Source: DATFWC01 sp045801465
GTDB lineage: Bacteria; Pseudomonadota; Alphaproteobacteria; Rhizobiales; Xanthobacteraceae
Assembly: GCA_045801465.1 (NCBI GenBank)
Contig: JBJMSU010000101.1
Location: forward strand, 1-18,558
Direction: 5' to 3'
Length of the DNA: 18,558 nucleotides
Shown: piece after piece, positions 7,843-16,876 of the stretch
Layout: every line of letters starts with the position of its first letter
Numbering within the stretch: the first letter of the stretch is position 1
Position numbers and translations under genes: made by a program
Notes under the pieces: model-generated
Database searches by the model: none
Seen by the model: the letters and a program-made list of their open reading frames with translations, nothing else
What the model was told of the DNA's origin: nothing

Positions 7843-8035
7843 GCAACGGGGATGGCCCTCTCGACCAGATGAACGCCAGATAGATGCACACGAGGGCCGT
7901 CTCATCGAAGAGGTTGTGCACGCTGTCCGTGATGAGGGCGAGGCTGCCCGCCCGATAGCCGGCAGCGGCCTCGGCGACAAAGATGCCAATATTGAGCGCG
8001 ACTGCGGCGGCAATTTGCCTGCGATAGCGTGCCAT
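7843..8035 (-). pseudogene. 5' fragment of a second CDF cation transporter
   Basis: Starting at ATG 8035, 3 bp after the tonB stop, about 57 residues read as a CDF N-terminus: NIGIFVAEAAAGYRAGSLAL then ITDSVHNLFDETALVCIYLAFIW. This covers membrane segments 1 and 2, including H40-x3-D44 of the metal site. After about position 7865 the similarity stops abruptly, and the open frame continues antisense through the end of the decarboxylase-like gene. Segments 3-6 and the cytoplasmic domain are missing, so the product cannot be a working transporter. The break lies only 10-30 bp from the stop of the convergent catabolic operon, marking a rearrangement junction. Confidence 0.75.
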
Positions 8036-8038
8036 GGC

Positions 8039-9001
8039 CTATTTGAAATGAAACGGAACGGCGTAAGTCAGTTGGCTGTCGGTCATGTGGTCCGGCGGCG
8101 GCGGGAATGACGTGCGCTGGACGGCGGAGAGCGCCGCCTGGTCGAGTCCCGCACTTCCGCTCGGGGTCGATACTCGGGCAAAGCTCAGCTTCCCGTTCGG
8201 CGAGATCGCGAACGTGATGACGGCGGTGCCGCGCCTTCCGTGCCCATCCGGTTTGTTGCGCGCGAGCGCTGCCCTCACCTGCATGGCATATCTCTGAACG
8301 GCACCCGGGCTCGCCGAGGCGCGTGCCCTCATATGCGACTCGCGTTCGGCGCCGAGCGCTGTGACGCCGCCGCGGTTCGACGGCTCAGAGGCCCTCGGTT
8401 TCGGTTCCGCTTGTTGCTGGGGCGTTCGTTCAGGTAGGGGAGAGTCCGGCTGCGGCAATGGGACCTCTTCGGCAAGAGTCCTCTCGGTGTTCGGCCTCTC
8501 GGGATCCAGGGTCGGGTGGTCCGGAGTTGAGTTTGCGGTCTCTTGCCGATTGACATCGGGCTTCGATGGATCGCCCTCGTCGGGCGCCACAGGCGCATTG
8601 GCGATAGCGGCGGCTACCTCGTTCTGCGCATCCCGCGCGGCAATGACCGGCGTGACCACGATCTCGACGCTGATGGCGTCGAGCCATTGACCGCCACCGC
8701 CGCTCGGTTCCGGTGGGCCGGCGAGCACAAGCGCGATGAGAGCGCCGGCGTGAAGCGCCGATGCCACGACGATGCCGATCCAGCGGCGGGCGCGTTCCGT
8801 TGATGGCTGTTGCAGGTCCGCGGCAATCGGCTCGACCCTGACGAGAACCGGAGCGCGGCCATCGCGGTCCGGGGGCTCCGTCGGTCCCGCGAACGATCGA
8901 TCAGGCAAGGGACTCCAGATGTTCAGGTCGCTGGACGCAAGCGACGCCCGGCGTATCCAGAAATCATCCTGCGCAACGGGCTTATCGAGGCACGCCTGCA
9001 A
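8039..9001 (-). CDS. TonB-family energy transducer
   Basis: A 320-residue inner-membrane-anchored periplasmic protein that transmits proton-motive force to outer-membrane receptors. Order: a cytoplasmic leader of about 72 residues (unusually long for TonB), one membrane helix at about 74-95 (WIGIVVASALHAGALIALVLAG), a Pro/Glu-rich periplasmic spacer (about 96-230), and the TonB C-terminal domain (about 232-320) with RRGTAVITFAISPNG, then GLDQAALSAVQRTSFPPPP and a final YAVPFHFK. The start is TTG at 9001, supported by a near-perfect Shine-Dalgarno. It is divergent from the receptor at 9170 and was probably cotranscribed with the broken CDF gene. It most likely serves that receptor. Confidence 0.88.
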   Translation of the reverse strand: MQACLDKPVAQDDFWIRRASLASSDLNIWSPLPDRSFAGPTEPPDRDGRAPVLVRVEPIAADLQQPSTERARRWIGIVVASALHAGALIALVLAGPPEPSGGGGQWLDAISVEIVVTPVIAARDAQNEVAAAIANAPVAPDEGDPSKPDVNRQETANSTPDHPTLDPERPNTERTLAEEVPLPQPDSPLPERTPQQQAEPKPRASEPSNRGGVTALGAERESHMRARASASPGAVQRYAMQVRAALARNKPDGHGRRGTAVITFAISPNGKLSFARVSTPSGSAGLDQAALSAVQRTSFPPPPDHMTDSQLTYAVPFHFK

Positions 9002-9014
9002 AACTCACCTCCTT
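9002..9014 (-). promoter_or_regulatory. Strong ribosome binding site setting a TTG start for tonB
   Basis: On the minus strand the bases before TTG 9001 read AAGGAGGTGAGTT, an almost complete complement of the 16S rRNA 3' end. The spacing from GGAGG to the TTG is about 6-7 bases. No in-frame ATG is better placed, so the TTG start is well supported. Confidence 0.8.
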
Positions 9015-9089
9015 CGTGCTTCGCTGTGCCGTTGCAGCAACAGTGGCGAGAAAAACTTCATGCGTTGGCGCTTCCGGGTCACCCAGCAA

Positions 9090-9119
9090 TTGACAGCTCG
9101 GTGGCCCGCCGGAGATGTT
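9090..9119 (+). promoter_or_regulatory. Possible promoter of the TonB-dependent receptor gene
   Basis: A perfect -35 hexamer TTGACA (9090-9095) is followed 18 bp later by a weak -10 match, GATGTT (9114-9119), which overlaps the first Zur-like palindrome. That overlap is what a repressor site would need. The -10 is poor, so this is tentative. Confidence 0.35.
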
Positions 9120-9144
9120 ATAACGTACATTAATGTTATAACAT
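9115..9144. promoter_or_regulatory. Tandem Zur-like operator
   Basis: ATGTTATAACGT (9115-9126) and the perfect 12-bp palindrome ATGTTATAACAT (9133-9144) are 18 bp apart, in an AT-rich island inside GC-rich DNA. The ATGTTATAA core recalls proteobacterial Zur boxes such as the one before E. coli znu genes. They sit 26-55 bp upstream of the ZnuD-like receptor start and about 115-145 bp from the tonB start, so one zinc-responsive repressor could control both. Identification is by recalled motif, not a matrix scan. Confidence 0.6.
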
Positions 9145-9169
9145 ATCACGCGGGGCTCAGGTGGCCAAC

Positions 9170-11533
9170 ATGCCTTTTTGCGGCGGTCGCACCTTCCTCC
9201 TGAGCAGCGCCGCGGCGAGCGCGTTGCTGGCAAGCGGAGAACCGGCTGGGTCACAGACCGCTTTGCCGGAGATCGTCGTCACCACCCCGAGCCCGATCGC
9301 TCGCCGCGCTCCGGCGCGGCCAGGCCCGGCCGCCCCAGCACCGGTTCCCCAGGCACCCGTCGAGCCGGCGCCCCCTGCCATTGCCGAAGCGCCGTTGCCG
9401 GGCACGCTGCCGATCGTCACCGATCAATTCGCCACCGTCACGGTGGTGCCGAACGAGGAAATCCGGCGCACCGGCGGCGGTACGCTCGGTGACCTGTTGC
9501 TCGACAAGCCCGGCATCACGGGATCGAGCTTTGCGCCCGGCGCATCCAGCCGTCCGATCATCCGCGGTCTCGACGTCAACCGTGTCGGCATCATGGAGAA
9601 CGGCATCGGCAGTGGCGGCGCGTCGGATCTGGGCGAGGACCATTTCGTGCCGATCAACCCACTCGCCACCAACCAGGTGGAGGTGATCCGCGGACCGGCC
9701 ACGTTACGCTATGGATCGCAGTCGATCGGCGGCGTTGTGAACGCGATCGACAATCGCATCCCGGAAACGCTTCCCTGCCGCGAGCCCGGTCCCCTTCGCG
9801 CCTACAGCCAGTTCCCGGCAAAGGCGATCGCGCCAAGCATTGATCCGGCGCCCTGCGCCACACTGGAGACGAGAAGCGCCGTCACAACGGTCGACAACGG
9901 CCGCGAAGGCGGCGTGCTCATCGACGCCGGAAGCGGCCATATCGCCTTCCACGCCGACGCCTATAGCCGCACCGCGGACGATTACCGCATCCCGCGCTAT
10001 CCGTACCTCATTCCCCCCGATCCCGCCGTGCACCCGCGCGCCACGCAGCCGGATGCATTCAACGGCAGGCAGCCGAATTCGGCGCTCCACTTCGAAGGCG
10101 GAGCAGTCGGCGGCTCGTACGTGTTCGACAGCGGATTTCTCGGTGTCGCCGTCATCCATGACGCCGGCGTGTACCACATTCCCGGCATCGACGGAGAGGA
10201 CCACCGAACGCGCATCGACGCGCGCCAGACCAAGGTGCTGAGCAAGGGCGAGGTTCGCGCGCAATCGGGCGCTGTCGATACGATTCGATTCTGGCTCGGC
10301 GCGACCGACTACAAGCATGACGAGCTCGGACTCGCGGATCCGGCCGATCCTTTCACCGACGGTGTCCGGCAGACCTTCACCAACAAGGAGCAGGAGGGCC
10401 GCATCGAGGTGACGCTCATGCCGTTCGACCTGCGCTTCGCCGCGCTCACCACCGCGCTCGGCGTGCAGGCCGGCCACCAGGACCTCACCGCGCCGGGCGA
10501 TGTGCCCGGACCTTTCAGCGGCCTCTTCGACCCGAACAACAACAACCGGATCGCCGGCTATATGTTCAACGAATTCAAGTTCACCGAGACCACCAAGGCA
10601 CAGCTCGCCGGGCGCATCGAGCACGTTAAGCTGAAGGGCACCACGCCCGATTTTCCCGCCGACTTTGTCCCTGACGGCACCGACCTCGTCGTGAGCGCGC
10701 GCAGTCTGAACTTCACGCCGAAGAGCGCCAGCGTCGGCGTGATCCAGAACCTCCCCTGGGACCTCGCCGCCAGCCTGACGGGGCAGTATGTGGAGCGCGC
10801 GCCGAAACCGGCGGAGCTGTTCTCGCGCGGCCCGCACGACGCGACCGCCACCTTCGACATCGGCAACCCCAATCTCGACATCGAAGTCGCCAAGTCGCTC
10901 GAAGCCGGCCTGCGGCGCGCCAAGGGTCCGTTCCGTTTCGAGGCCACCGCTTATGTCACGCGCTTCAATGGGTTCATCTTCCGGCAGCTCACCGGCGTCC
11001 TGTGCGATGAGACGTTCGACACCTGCGGCAGTCCCGATGCCGAGCTCAAGCAGGCCGTCTATTCCCAGCGCGATGCGACCTTCCGCGGAGGCGAGTTCCA
11101 AGCCCAGCTCGAGGTCGCGCCGTTGTGGACCGGCGTGTGGGGCGTCGAGGGCCAGCTCGACGTGGTCCGCGCCACCTTCACGGACGGCACCAATGTTCCC
11201 CGTATCCCGCCGGTGCGCGCCGGCGGCGGGCTGTTCTGGCGCGATGGCAATTGGCTCGTCCGCGTCAACCTGCTGCACGCGTTCGCGCACAATGAAATCG
11301 AAGTGACGCCGACCTTCGTGGAGACGCCCACGCCGGGATACAACAATCTCAAGGCCGAGATCAGCTACCGCTTGCGCGTCAAGCCGACGGCCTGGGGCCC
11401 GAGCGACGTGCTCGTCGGCATCGTCGGCAACAACCTCCTCAACGACGACATCCGCAACTCCGTCTCTTATACGAAGGACGAGGTCCTGTTGCCCGGGCGC
11501 AGCGTGCGCGCTTTCGCCAACGTGAAGTTCTGA
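9170..11533 (+). CDS. TonB-dependent outer-membrane receptor, ZnuD-like
   Basis: A 787-residue outer-membrane beta-barrel receptor. A hydrophobic signal (residues 8-22) is followed by a TonB box, PEIVVTTP (about 33-40), a Pro/Ala-rich linker of about 35 residues, and the plug domain. The plug carries SSRPIIRGLD, then DHFVPINPLATNQVEVIRGP and YGSQSIGGVVNAIDNRIP. These segments resemble ZnuD zinc receptors ('DHAVPIDPL', 'GGVVNVIDNRIP'). The barrel ends in the terminal aromatic F of ANVKF. Two close Cys pairs (one near the end of the plug, one in VLCDETFDTCGSP) suggest disulfides. The substrate is inferred as zinc from family and the Zur-like site; nickel or cobalt remain possible. ATG 9170 has AGGTGG 5 bases upstream; GTG 9161 is an alternative. 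Confidence 0.9.
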   Translation: MPFCGGRTFLLSSAAASALLASGEPAGSQTALPEIVVTTPSPIARRAPARPGPAAPAPVPQAPVEPAPPAIAEAPLPGTLPIVTDQFATVTVVPNEEIRRTGGGTLGDLLLDKPGITGSSFAPGASSRPIIRGLDVNRVGIMENGIGSGGASDLGEDHFVPINPLATNQVEVIRGPATLRYGSQSIGGVVNAIDNRIPETLPCREPGPLRAYSQFPAKAIAPSIDPAPCATLETRSAVTTVDNGREGGVLIDAGSGHIAFHADAYSRTADDYRIPRYPYLIPPDPAVHPRATQPDAFNGRQPNSALHFEGGAVGGSYVFDSGFLGVAVIHDAGVYHIPGIDGEDHRTRIDARQTKVLSKGEVRAQSGAVDTIRFWLGATDYKHDELGLADPADPFTDGVRQTFTNKEQEGRIEVTLMPFDLRFAALTTALGVQAGHQDLTAPGDVPGPFSGLFDPNNNNRIAGYMFNEFKFTETTKAQLAGRIEHVKLKGTTPDFPADFVPDGTDLVVSARSLNFTPKSASVGVIQNLPWDLAASLTGQYVERAPKPAELFSRGPHDATATFDIGNPNLDIEVAKSLEAGLRRAKGPFRFEATAYVTRFNGFIFRQLTGVLCDETFDTCGSPDAELKQAVYSQRDATFRGGEFQAQLEVAPLWTGVWGVEGQLDVVRATFTDGTNVPRIPPVRAGGGLFWRDGNWLVRVNLLHAFAHNEIEVTPTFVETPTPGYNNLKAEISYRLRVKPTAWGPSDVLVGIVGNNLLNDDIRNSVSYTKDEVLLPGRSVRAFANVKF

Positions 11534-11537
11534 ACGC

Positions 11538-12653
11538 TTATGCGCCCGCCGGCCGACTCCAGGCGCCGAATCGGAAGCCCTGCGGCATCGCTTCGCGCAC
11601 CATCAGCATCTCGCCGATGGTTTCCGAGGTGATGAGGCCGGCGAGGCGGCCGTTCTGATCGACCACGCCGACTGCCGGAACCGATTTCTCCTGCAACAGC
11701 TTGAACGCCTCGTCGAGGGTGCGCCGATGGCTGATGGTCGGGATGTCGCGCTTCATCGCGTCGGCGACCAGCGCCTGCGGCCCGAGCTCCTTGAGCGCCT
11801 TGATCATGTCGTTGCGGCCGAGCAGCCCGACGAGGCGACCGTCTTCGACCACCGGAAACTCGCTCTGGCTCGTGCGCAGCAACGTCTCGATGGCGTGGTC
11901 GATGTGCTCGTGGGGGCTGAGCGTGGCGAACTGCGTCATCATCGCCGCCGTCACCGGTACGCCGCGCGCCATCGCACGCACCGCCACCAGCTGCCCTTCG
12001 GAAGCGGCGGCGAGATAGACGAAGATCGCGATGAAGATCAGCATCGGGTTGGAAAACAGCCCGATGAACCCGAGCGCGAACGCGAACCACTGGCCGATCG
12101 TCGCCGCCACCTCGGTCGCCCGGGTGAACCCCAGCTTGATCGCCAGCACCGCGCGCAGCACCCGGCCGCCATCCATGGGGAACGCCGGGATCATATTGAA
12201 CAACGCGAGGAACAGGTTCACGGAGGCGAGGCGGTCGACCATCGATACTTGCGAGCTTTCGACGGCAGCCAAGTGGCGGGTGCCCAGATCGGCGCCGGCG
12301 AATGCCATGAGCACGAGCGCGATGACGACGTTTACCGCGGGACCCGCGATGGCGATGAGGAATTCCTGAATCGGCTCCTCCGGGATGCGCTCAAGGCGTG
12401 CCACCCCGCCGATCGGCAGCAGCGTGACGTCGGGCGTCTGCACCCCGAACGCACGCGCCGTGAAAATGTGGCCGAACTCATGGGCGAGCACGCACAGGAA
12501 CAACAGAAGCATGAAGATGAGGCCGCTCCACGCCGCTTCGGCCCCGCCGGTGACGTAGCTCCCGGCCCAGATCCAGACCAGGAATAAGAGGAACGTGATG
12601 TGGATGCGGACCGCCGTGCCGGCGATCCTGCCCATGCTCACCGACCACGACAT
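11538..12653 (-). CDS. Site-2-protease (M50) family membrane metalloprotease with two CBS domains
   Basis: A 371-residue intramembrane zinc metalloprotease. The catalytic HEFGH is at 58-62, and the second half of the site, FNMIPAFPMDGGR, at 152-164 supplies D161. About six membrane segments occupy residues 15-225. Two CBS domains follow (about 236-290 and 300-350), which in other proteins bind adenine nucleotides and gate activity. This is the SpoIVFB-like/Rip3-like class, which cleaves membrane-bound substrates such as anti-sigma factors. Its stop lies 4 bp from the end of the convergent receptor gene, with no terminator between. No anti-sigma partner is visible nearby, so the substrate is unknown. 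Confidence 0.93.
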   Translation of the reverse strand: MSWSVSMGRIAGTAVRIHITFLLFLVWIWAGSYVTGGAEAAWSGLIFMLLLFLCVLAHEFGHIFTARAFGVQTPDVTLLPIGGVARLERIPEEPIQEFLIAIAGPAVNVVIALVLMAFAGADLGTRHLAAVESSQVSMVDRLASVNLFLALFNMIPAFPMDGGRVLRAVLAIKLGFTRATEVAATIGQWFAFALGFIGLFSNPMLIFIAIFVYLAAASEGQLVAVRAMARGVPVTAAMMTQFATLSPHEHIDHAIETLLRTSQSEFPVVEDGRLVGLLGRNDMIKALKELGPQALVADAMKRDIPTISHRRTLDEAFKLLQEKSVPAVGVVDQNGRLAGLITSETIGEMLMVREAMPQGFRFGAWSRPAGA

Positions 12654-12736
12654 TGGAACCTCATGGTGCTGTTCGTTACCTTTCTTCTAGGTAGGACGGC
12701 GCGACCCCAGTTGCGAGGTGCGGCGGCACTTATGCC

Positions 12737-12761
12737 GGAACCGGCGACAGGAACGACGGTT
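12737..12761 (+). promoter_or_regulatory. Weak EcfG-like promoter upstream of the PNPOx-like gene
   Basis: GGAAC (12737-12741), a 16-bp spacer, and GGTT (12758-12761) approach the alphaproteobacterial general-stress sigma EcfG pattern GGAAC-N16/17-CGTT with one mismatch. It ends 84 bp before the ATG at 12846. The downstream gene resembles general stress protein 26, which makes it plausible but not established. Confidence 0.3.
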
Positions 12762-12845
12762 ATCCCCTGTGCGCCGCCTACCGCACGCAATTGAATAGGC
12801 GCCGATGCGCCGCGCCATGATCATTGTCAACTTTGCGAGGCGTGC

Positions 12846-13349
12846 ATGACGCACGAGAGCCCCAGCGGTGCACATATGGACCGCGTCTGGGATGTCATCG
12901 GCAAGGTCGGCGTGTGCATGATGACCACACGCTACGTGGATGGCCTGCGAGCGCGGCCGTTGGAAGCGCGACCCGACCGCGACGCCGGCCTGATCTGGTT
13001 CGTCACCGACGTGCGCGGGCACAAGGACGACGAGATCGCCGCACATTCCGAGGTGGGCCTCGTCTTCATCGACCACAAGGAGAAAGCCTATCTTTCGCTC
13101 ACCGGCAGTGCCGAGGTGCACGACGATCACGCCAAGGCAGCCGAGATCTGGAAGAAGACCGATGACGTCTGGTGGGACGGGCCGGACGATCCGAACGTGC
13201 GGGTGCTGCGCTTCGAGCCGGCGAGGGCCGAGCTGTGGGACGGACCGGCGAGCGCCGCGGTCGCCGCGTTCGAGTTCGCCAAGGCGCGCGCGACCGGCAA
13301 GGAGCCGAATCTCGGCGAGAACCGCAAGGTGACGGTCGACCTGCGTTAA
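12846..13349 (+). CDS. Pyridoxamine 5'-phosphate oxidase-like FMN-binding protein (general stress protein 26 type)
   Basis: A 167-residue cytoplasmic split-barrel flavin-binding protein. The family shape is seen from DRVWDVIGKVGVCMMTTRYV (12-31) through RPLEARPD, LIWFVTDVRGHKDDEI and LTGSAEV to the WWDGPDDPNVRVLRFEP segment near 124-140. Relatives are annotated as pyridoxamine 5'-phosphate oxidase family or general stress protein 26; most bind FMN or F420 and are not true PdxH enzymes. The PdxH C-terminal signature is missing and the length is shorter than PdxH, so vitamin B6 synthesis is unlikely. A small conserved gene follows after 7 bp, probably in the same transcript. Confidence 0.85.
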   Translation: MTHESPSGAHMDRVWDVIGKVGVCMMTTRYVDGLRARPLEARPDRDAGLIWFVTDVRGHKDDEIAAHSEVGLVFIDHKEKAYLSLTGSAEVHDDHAKAAEIWKKTDDVWWDGPDDPNVRVLRFEPARAELWDGPASAAVAAFEFAKARATGKEPNLGENRKVTVDLR

Positions 13350-13356
13350 GCGATAG

Positions 13357-13743
13357 ATGCCGAGCCCGACCTATAGAACCATATGGAAAGCGGTTCGCGC
13401 GCGCCGCCCGATTACCTGCATGTATCGCGACCACGCGCGCGCCTCCTGCCCGCATATCCTCGGGTACGCGGAAGATGGCAGCGAGGCCGTATTGGTCTTT
13501 CAGTTCGCCGGCGGCAGCTCCCGCGGCTTGCCGCGCAGTGGTGCGTGGCGCTGCTTTTACTTGGCCGACGTAGGCGACCTGCAGGCGCATGACGGGCCAT
13601 GGCGCGCCGGAAGCAGCCATAGCCAGCCGCAGCCTTGCGTTCGATTTGTGGACGTCGACGTCAATATTCCGGAGACTTTGACTCGAGCCAGGCCGCTCGC
13701 TTTCGGCTCGAAGAAATTACGGCCTCCGGGCCGGAGAAAGTGA
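13357..13743 (+). CDS. Conserved hypothetical protein, WYL-like domain
   Basis: A 128-residue soluble protein. A basic N-terminus (TIWKAVRARRPITCMYRDHARASCPHILGY) leads into beta-strand-like segments, AVLVFQFAGGSS then GAWRCFYLADVGDLQAHDGPW, and a closing VRFVDVDVN. The pattern 'R-x-x-I/L-T-C-x-Y ... P-H-I-L-G-x ... G-A-W-R-C-F' matches small Rhizobiales proteins I recall as WYL-domain-like hypotheticals. WYL domains can bind nucleic acid or ligands, but no function is established here. It starts 7 bp after the PNPOx-like stop and ends 12 bp from the convergent argG. Confidence 0.7.
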   Translation: MPSPTYRTIWKAVRARRPITCMYRDHARASCPHILGYAEDGSEAVLVFQFAGGSSRGLPRSGAWRCFYLADVGDLQAHDGPWRAGSSHSQPQPCVRFVDVDVNIPETLTRARPLAFGSKKLRPPGRRK

Positions 13744-13755
13744 TGCCTACCGCCG

Positions 13756-14988
<1,233 letters not shown>

Positions 14989-15216
14989 GCGCGTGCCGGC
15001 CGCAGATACGACCGCTCCCCAAACGTCACGGCCGGGCTCGTCCCCGACCATCCACGTCCTGATGTGCACGGCGAGGGTGAAGACGTGGCGGCACCAGGCG
15101 CGGCATTGACGGCAGTGAAATTGCGCGGACTATAGGGTGAATGCGGAGCGGCGCAAGCTCGGCTCCATGTGCCAGCGGAAATCGACGCGCGCTATCAGCG
15201 GAGCGGGAAGACCATA

Positions 15217-15251
15217 GCAAAAGGCTCCGGCCCGAGGCCGGAGCCTTTTGC
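15217..15251. terminator. Strong bidirectional hairpin terminator
   Basis: A perfect 16-bp stem (15217-15232 with 15236-15251) closes a 3-nt loop. The stem has GGCTCCGGCC in the core and A4/T4 runs within its base. It lies 100 bp after the stop of the minus-strand DUF4112 gene and 229 bp upstream of the argG start, so it separates the two transcripts. Nothing else is seen in 14989-15351 apart from the presumed argG promoter region. Confidence 0.8.
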
Positions 15252-15351
15252 GAGCGCGTGCCGCCCCAAGCGGAATCTCGCGCTCACCACCGAATCCATC
15301 TGTCGCCTAGGCAACGCAAAGAGAGCGGCGAAAGTTCCGCCACCGGAGGCC

Positions 15352-15762
15352 CTAGGCCAAACCCTCGCGCTCGATCCACTCGCGCAGGAGCCGCATGTTG
15401 CGGCGGTTGGCGCGAAAGAACACGTCGGCGACATTGCCGGCGACCGGCACCGCGGTAATCACCGAATCGAACGCAACGTTGGCGATCATGCGCATGATCA
15501 GGTGCTGCGGGGCGCCCAACCGGTGCGCCTCATAGACGATATAGGCCGAGAGCGCCGTGGTGACGGCGTCGCCGATGCCGGGCACGAGGCCGAGAATTGC
15601 GTCGGCACCGAAACGAATGCTGGTTCCAGGGAGGACCAGCACGCTGTCGAGCAGCGTCGCCAGGCGGTCGAGCCGTTCGACGATCTCGCGCCGGGAGGCC
15701 GGCTGGCGCACGCCGTCGCGAATCGTGCCGGTGGCAAAATCGTAGTCGTAGGTGCGAGCCAT
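15352..15762 (-). CDS. DUF4112 domain protein
   Basis: A 136-residue protein matching the DUF4112 pattern: RLDRLATLLDSVLVLPGTSIRFGADAILGLVPGIGDAVTTALSAYIV, split here into the amphipathic opening and the 'G-L-x-P-G-x-G-D' turn, then MRMIANVAFDSVITAVPVAGNVADVFFRANRRN. Two hydrophobic stretches (about 58-78 and 95-112) suggest membrane association. The function of the family is unknown. ATG 15762 has AGGAGG about 8 bases upstream, which fixes the start although the frame stays open to 15906. It is divergent from the DapA-like gene across 137 bp. Confidence 0.85.
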   Translation of the reverse strand: MARTYDYDFATGTIRDGVRQPASRREIVERLDRLATLLDSVLVLPGTSIRFGADAILGLVPGIGDAVTTALSAYIVYEAHRLGAPQHLIMRMIANVAFDSVITAVPVAGNVADVFFRANRRNMRLLREWIEREGLA

Positions 15763-15899
15763 TCCCGTCCTCCTGTCCGGCGCGTCAGATGGGGACGTTG
15801 GCGCGGCGATGCAAGCGTCTCGCGGTGATTTTCCGACCCAGCCTTGTCGGCCGTTGCTGCCCATGCCAGAACGTGGCGCCCGGTCCAGGAGGCAATCCA

Positions 15900-16856
15900 A
15901 TGTCACGCCATGCCAACTACGTTCCGCACGGCGTCATTCCGGCGGTGCTGCTGCCGTTCGACGACGATCTTTCAATCGACGAGAAGGGCTTTCGCTCGCA
16001 TCTGCGCGACATCGCGGCGGTGAAAGGCATCTCGGGCATCACCATCAACGCACATTCGACCGAGGTCGCTTCGTGCAGCTTCGACGAGCAGCGGCGCGTG
16101 CTCGACATCGCCCAGGACGAAGTCGGGGCGCGAGTGCCGCTGATCACCGGGGTGTGGGCCGACGGCAGCCTGGAAGCGGCTCGCATTGCCCGCATGGCGC
16201 AGGACGGCGGCGCCTCCGCGGTGCTGGTATTTCCGCCGGCACCGTTCACACTCGGCCAGTCTTCCGATATGGCCGTCGCGCACTTCAAGACCATCGCGGA
16301 CGCGAGCGATCTGCCGATCATCGCCTTCCAGTACCCGTTGGCGACCGGCCAGGGCTATCCGCGTGACACCCTCACGCGCATCGCCGACGAGGTGCCGACG
16401 GTCCGCGCCATCAAGGATTGGTGTGGCAACGTGCAGCAGCACGAGATGCATGTGCGCCTCCTGCAAGGCCGCGCTCGTCCCGTGAACGTACTGACCACCC
16501 ACAGCGCTTGGCTCATGAGCTCGCTCGTGCTCGGCTGCAATGGGCTGTTGTCCGGCTCGGGCAGCGTCATCGCCGATCTGCAGGCGGCGCTGTTCCGCGC
16601 CGTCCAGGCGAACGATCTTGCCGAGGCGCGCCGCGTCAACGATCGCATCTACCCGCTGGCCCAGGTGTTCTACCGCGAGCCGTGGGCCGACATGCACAAC
16701 CGCATGAAGGAGGCGCTGGTGCTGCTCGGGCGTCAGCAGCGCGCGGTGGTGCGGCCGCCGCTCACCAAGCTCCCGATGTCCGAGATCGCGAACATCCGCG
16801 CCGCGCTGATCGAAGCCGGCCTGATCGGCCGTGAGCCCGGCCGCGACGCGGCTTAG
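15900..16856 (+). CDS. Dihydrodipicolinate synthase (DapA)-family lyase
   Basis: A 318-residue class I aldolase of the DapA/NAL superfamily, about 25 residues longer than true DapA. The Schiff-base lysine is K172 in VRAIKDWCGN, and the tyrosine motif is FQYP with Y145. The normal GxxGE phosphate/carboxylate motif is replaced by INAHSTE (49-55). GCNGLLSGSGSVI (212-224) matches the usual conserved Gly loop. These changes argue against lysine biosynthesis and for a keto-acid aldolase, lyase or hydratase of unknown substrate. AGGAGG sits just upstream of ATG 15900. It converges, with a 20-bp gap, on a Bug-type binding protein that could supply its substrate. Confidence 0.87.
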   Translation: MSRHANYVPHGVIPAVLLPFDDDLSIDEKGFRSHLRDIAAVKGISGITINAHSTEVASCSFDEQRRVLDIAQDEVGARVPLITGVWADGSLEAARIARMAQDGGASAVLVFPPAPFTLGQSSDMAVAHFKTIADASDLPIIAFQYPLATGQGYPRDTLTRIADEVPTVRAIKDWCGNVQQHEMHVRLLQGRARPVNVLTTHSAWLMSSLVLGCNGLLSGSGSVIADLQAALFRAVQANDLAEARRVNDRIYPLAQVFYREPWADMHNRMKEALVLLGRQQRAVVRPPLTKLPMSEIANIRAALIEAGLIGREPGRDAA

Positions 16857-16876
16857 ACGCCTTCATCGCGATCCGG

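Noticed and set aside
9704..11290. 528-codon open frame on the minus strand
   Set aside because: Antisense shadow of the TonB-dependent receptor, which has a signal peptide, TonB box, plug and terminal Phe.
12655..12676. GGAAC...CGTT near the protease start as an EcfG promoter
   Set aside because: The spacer is only 14 bp, outside the 16-17 bp range, and no plus-strand gene follows closely.
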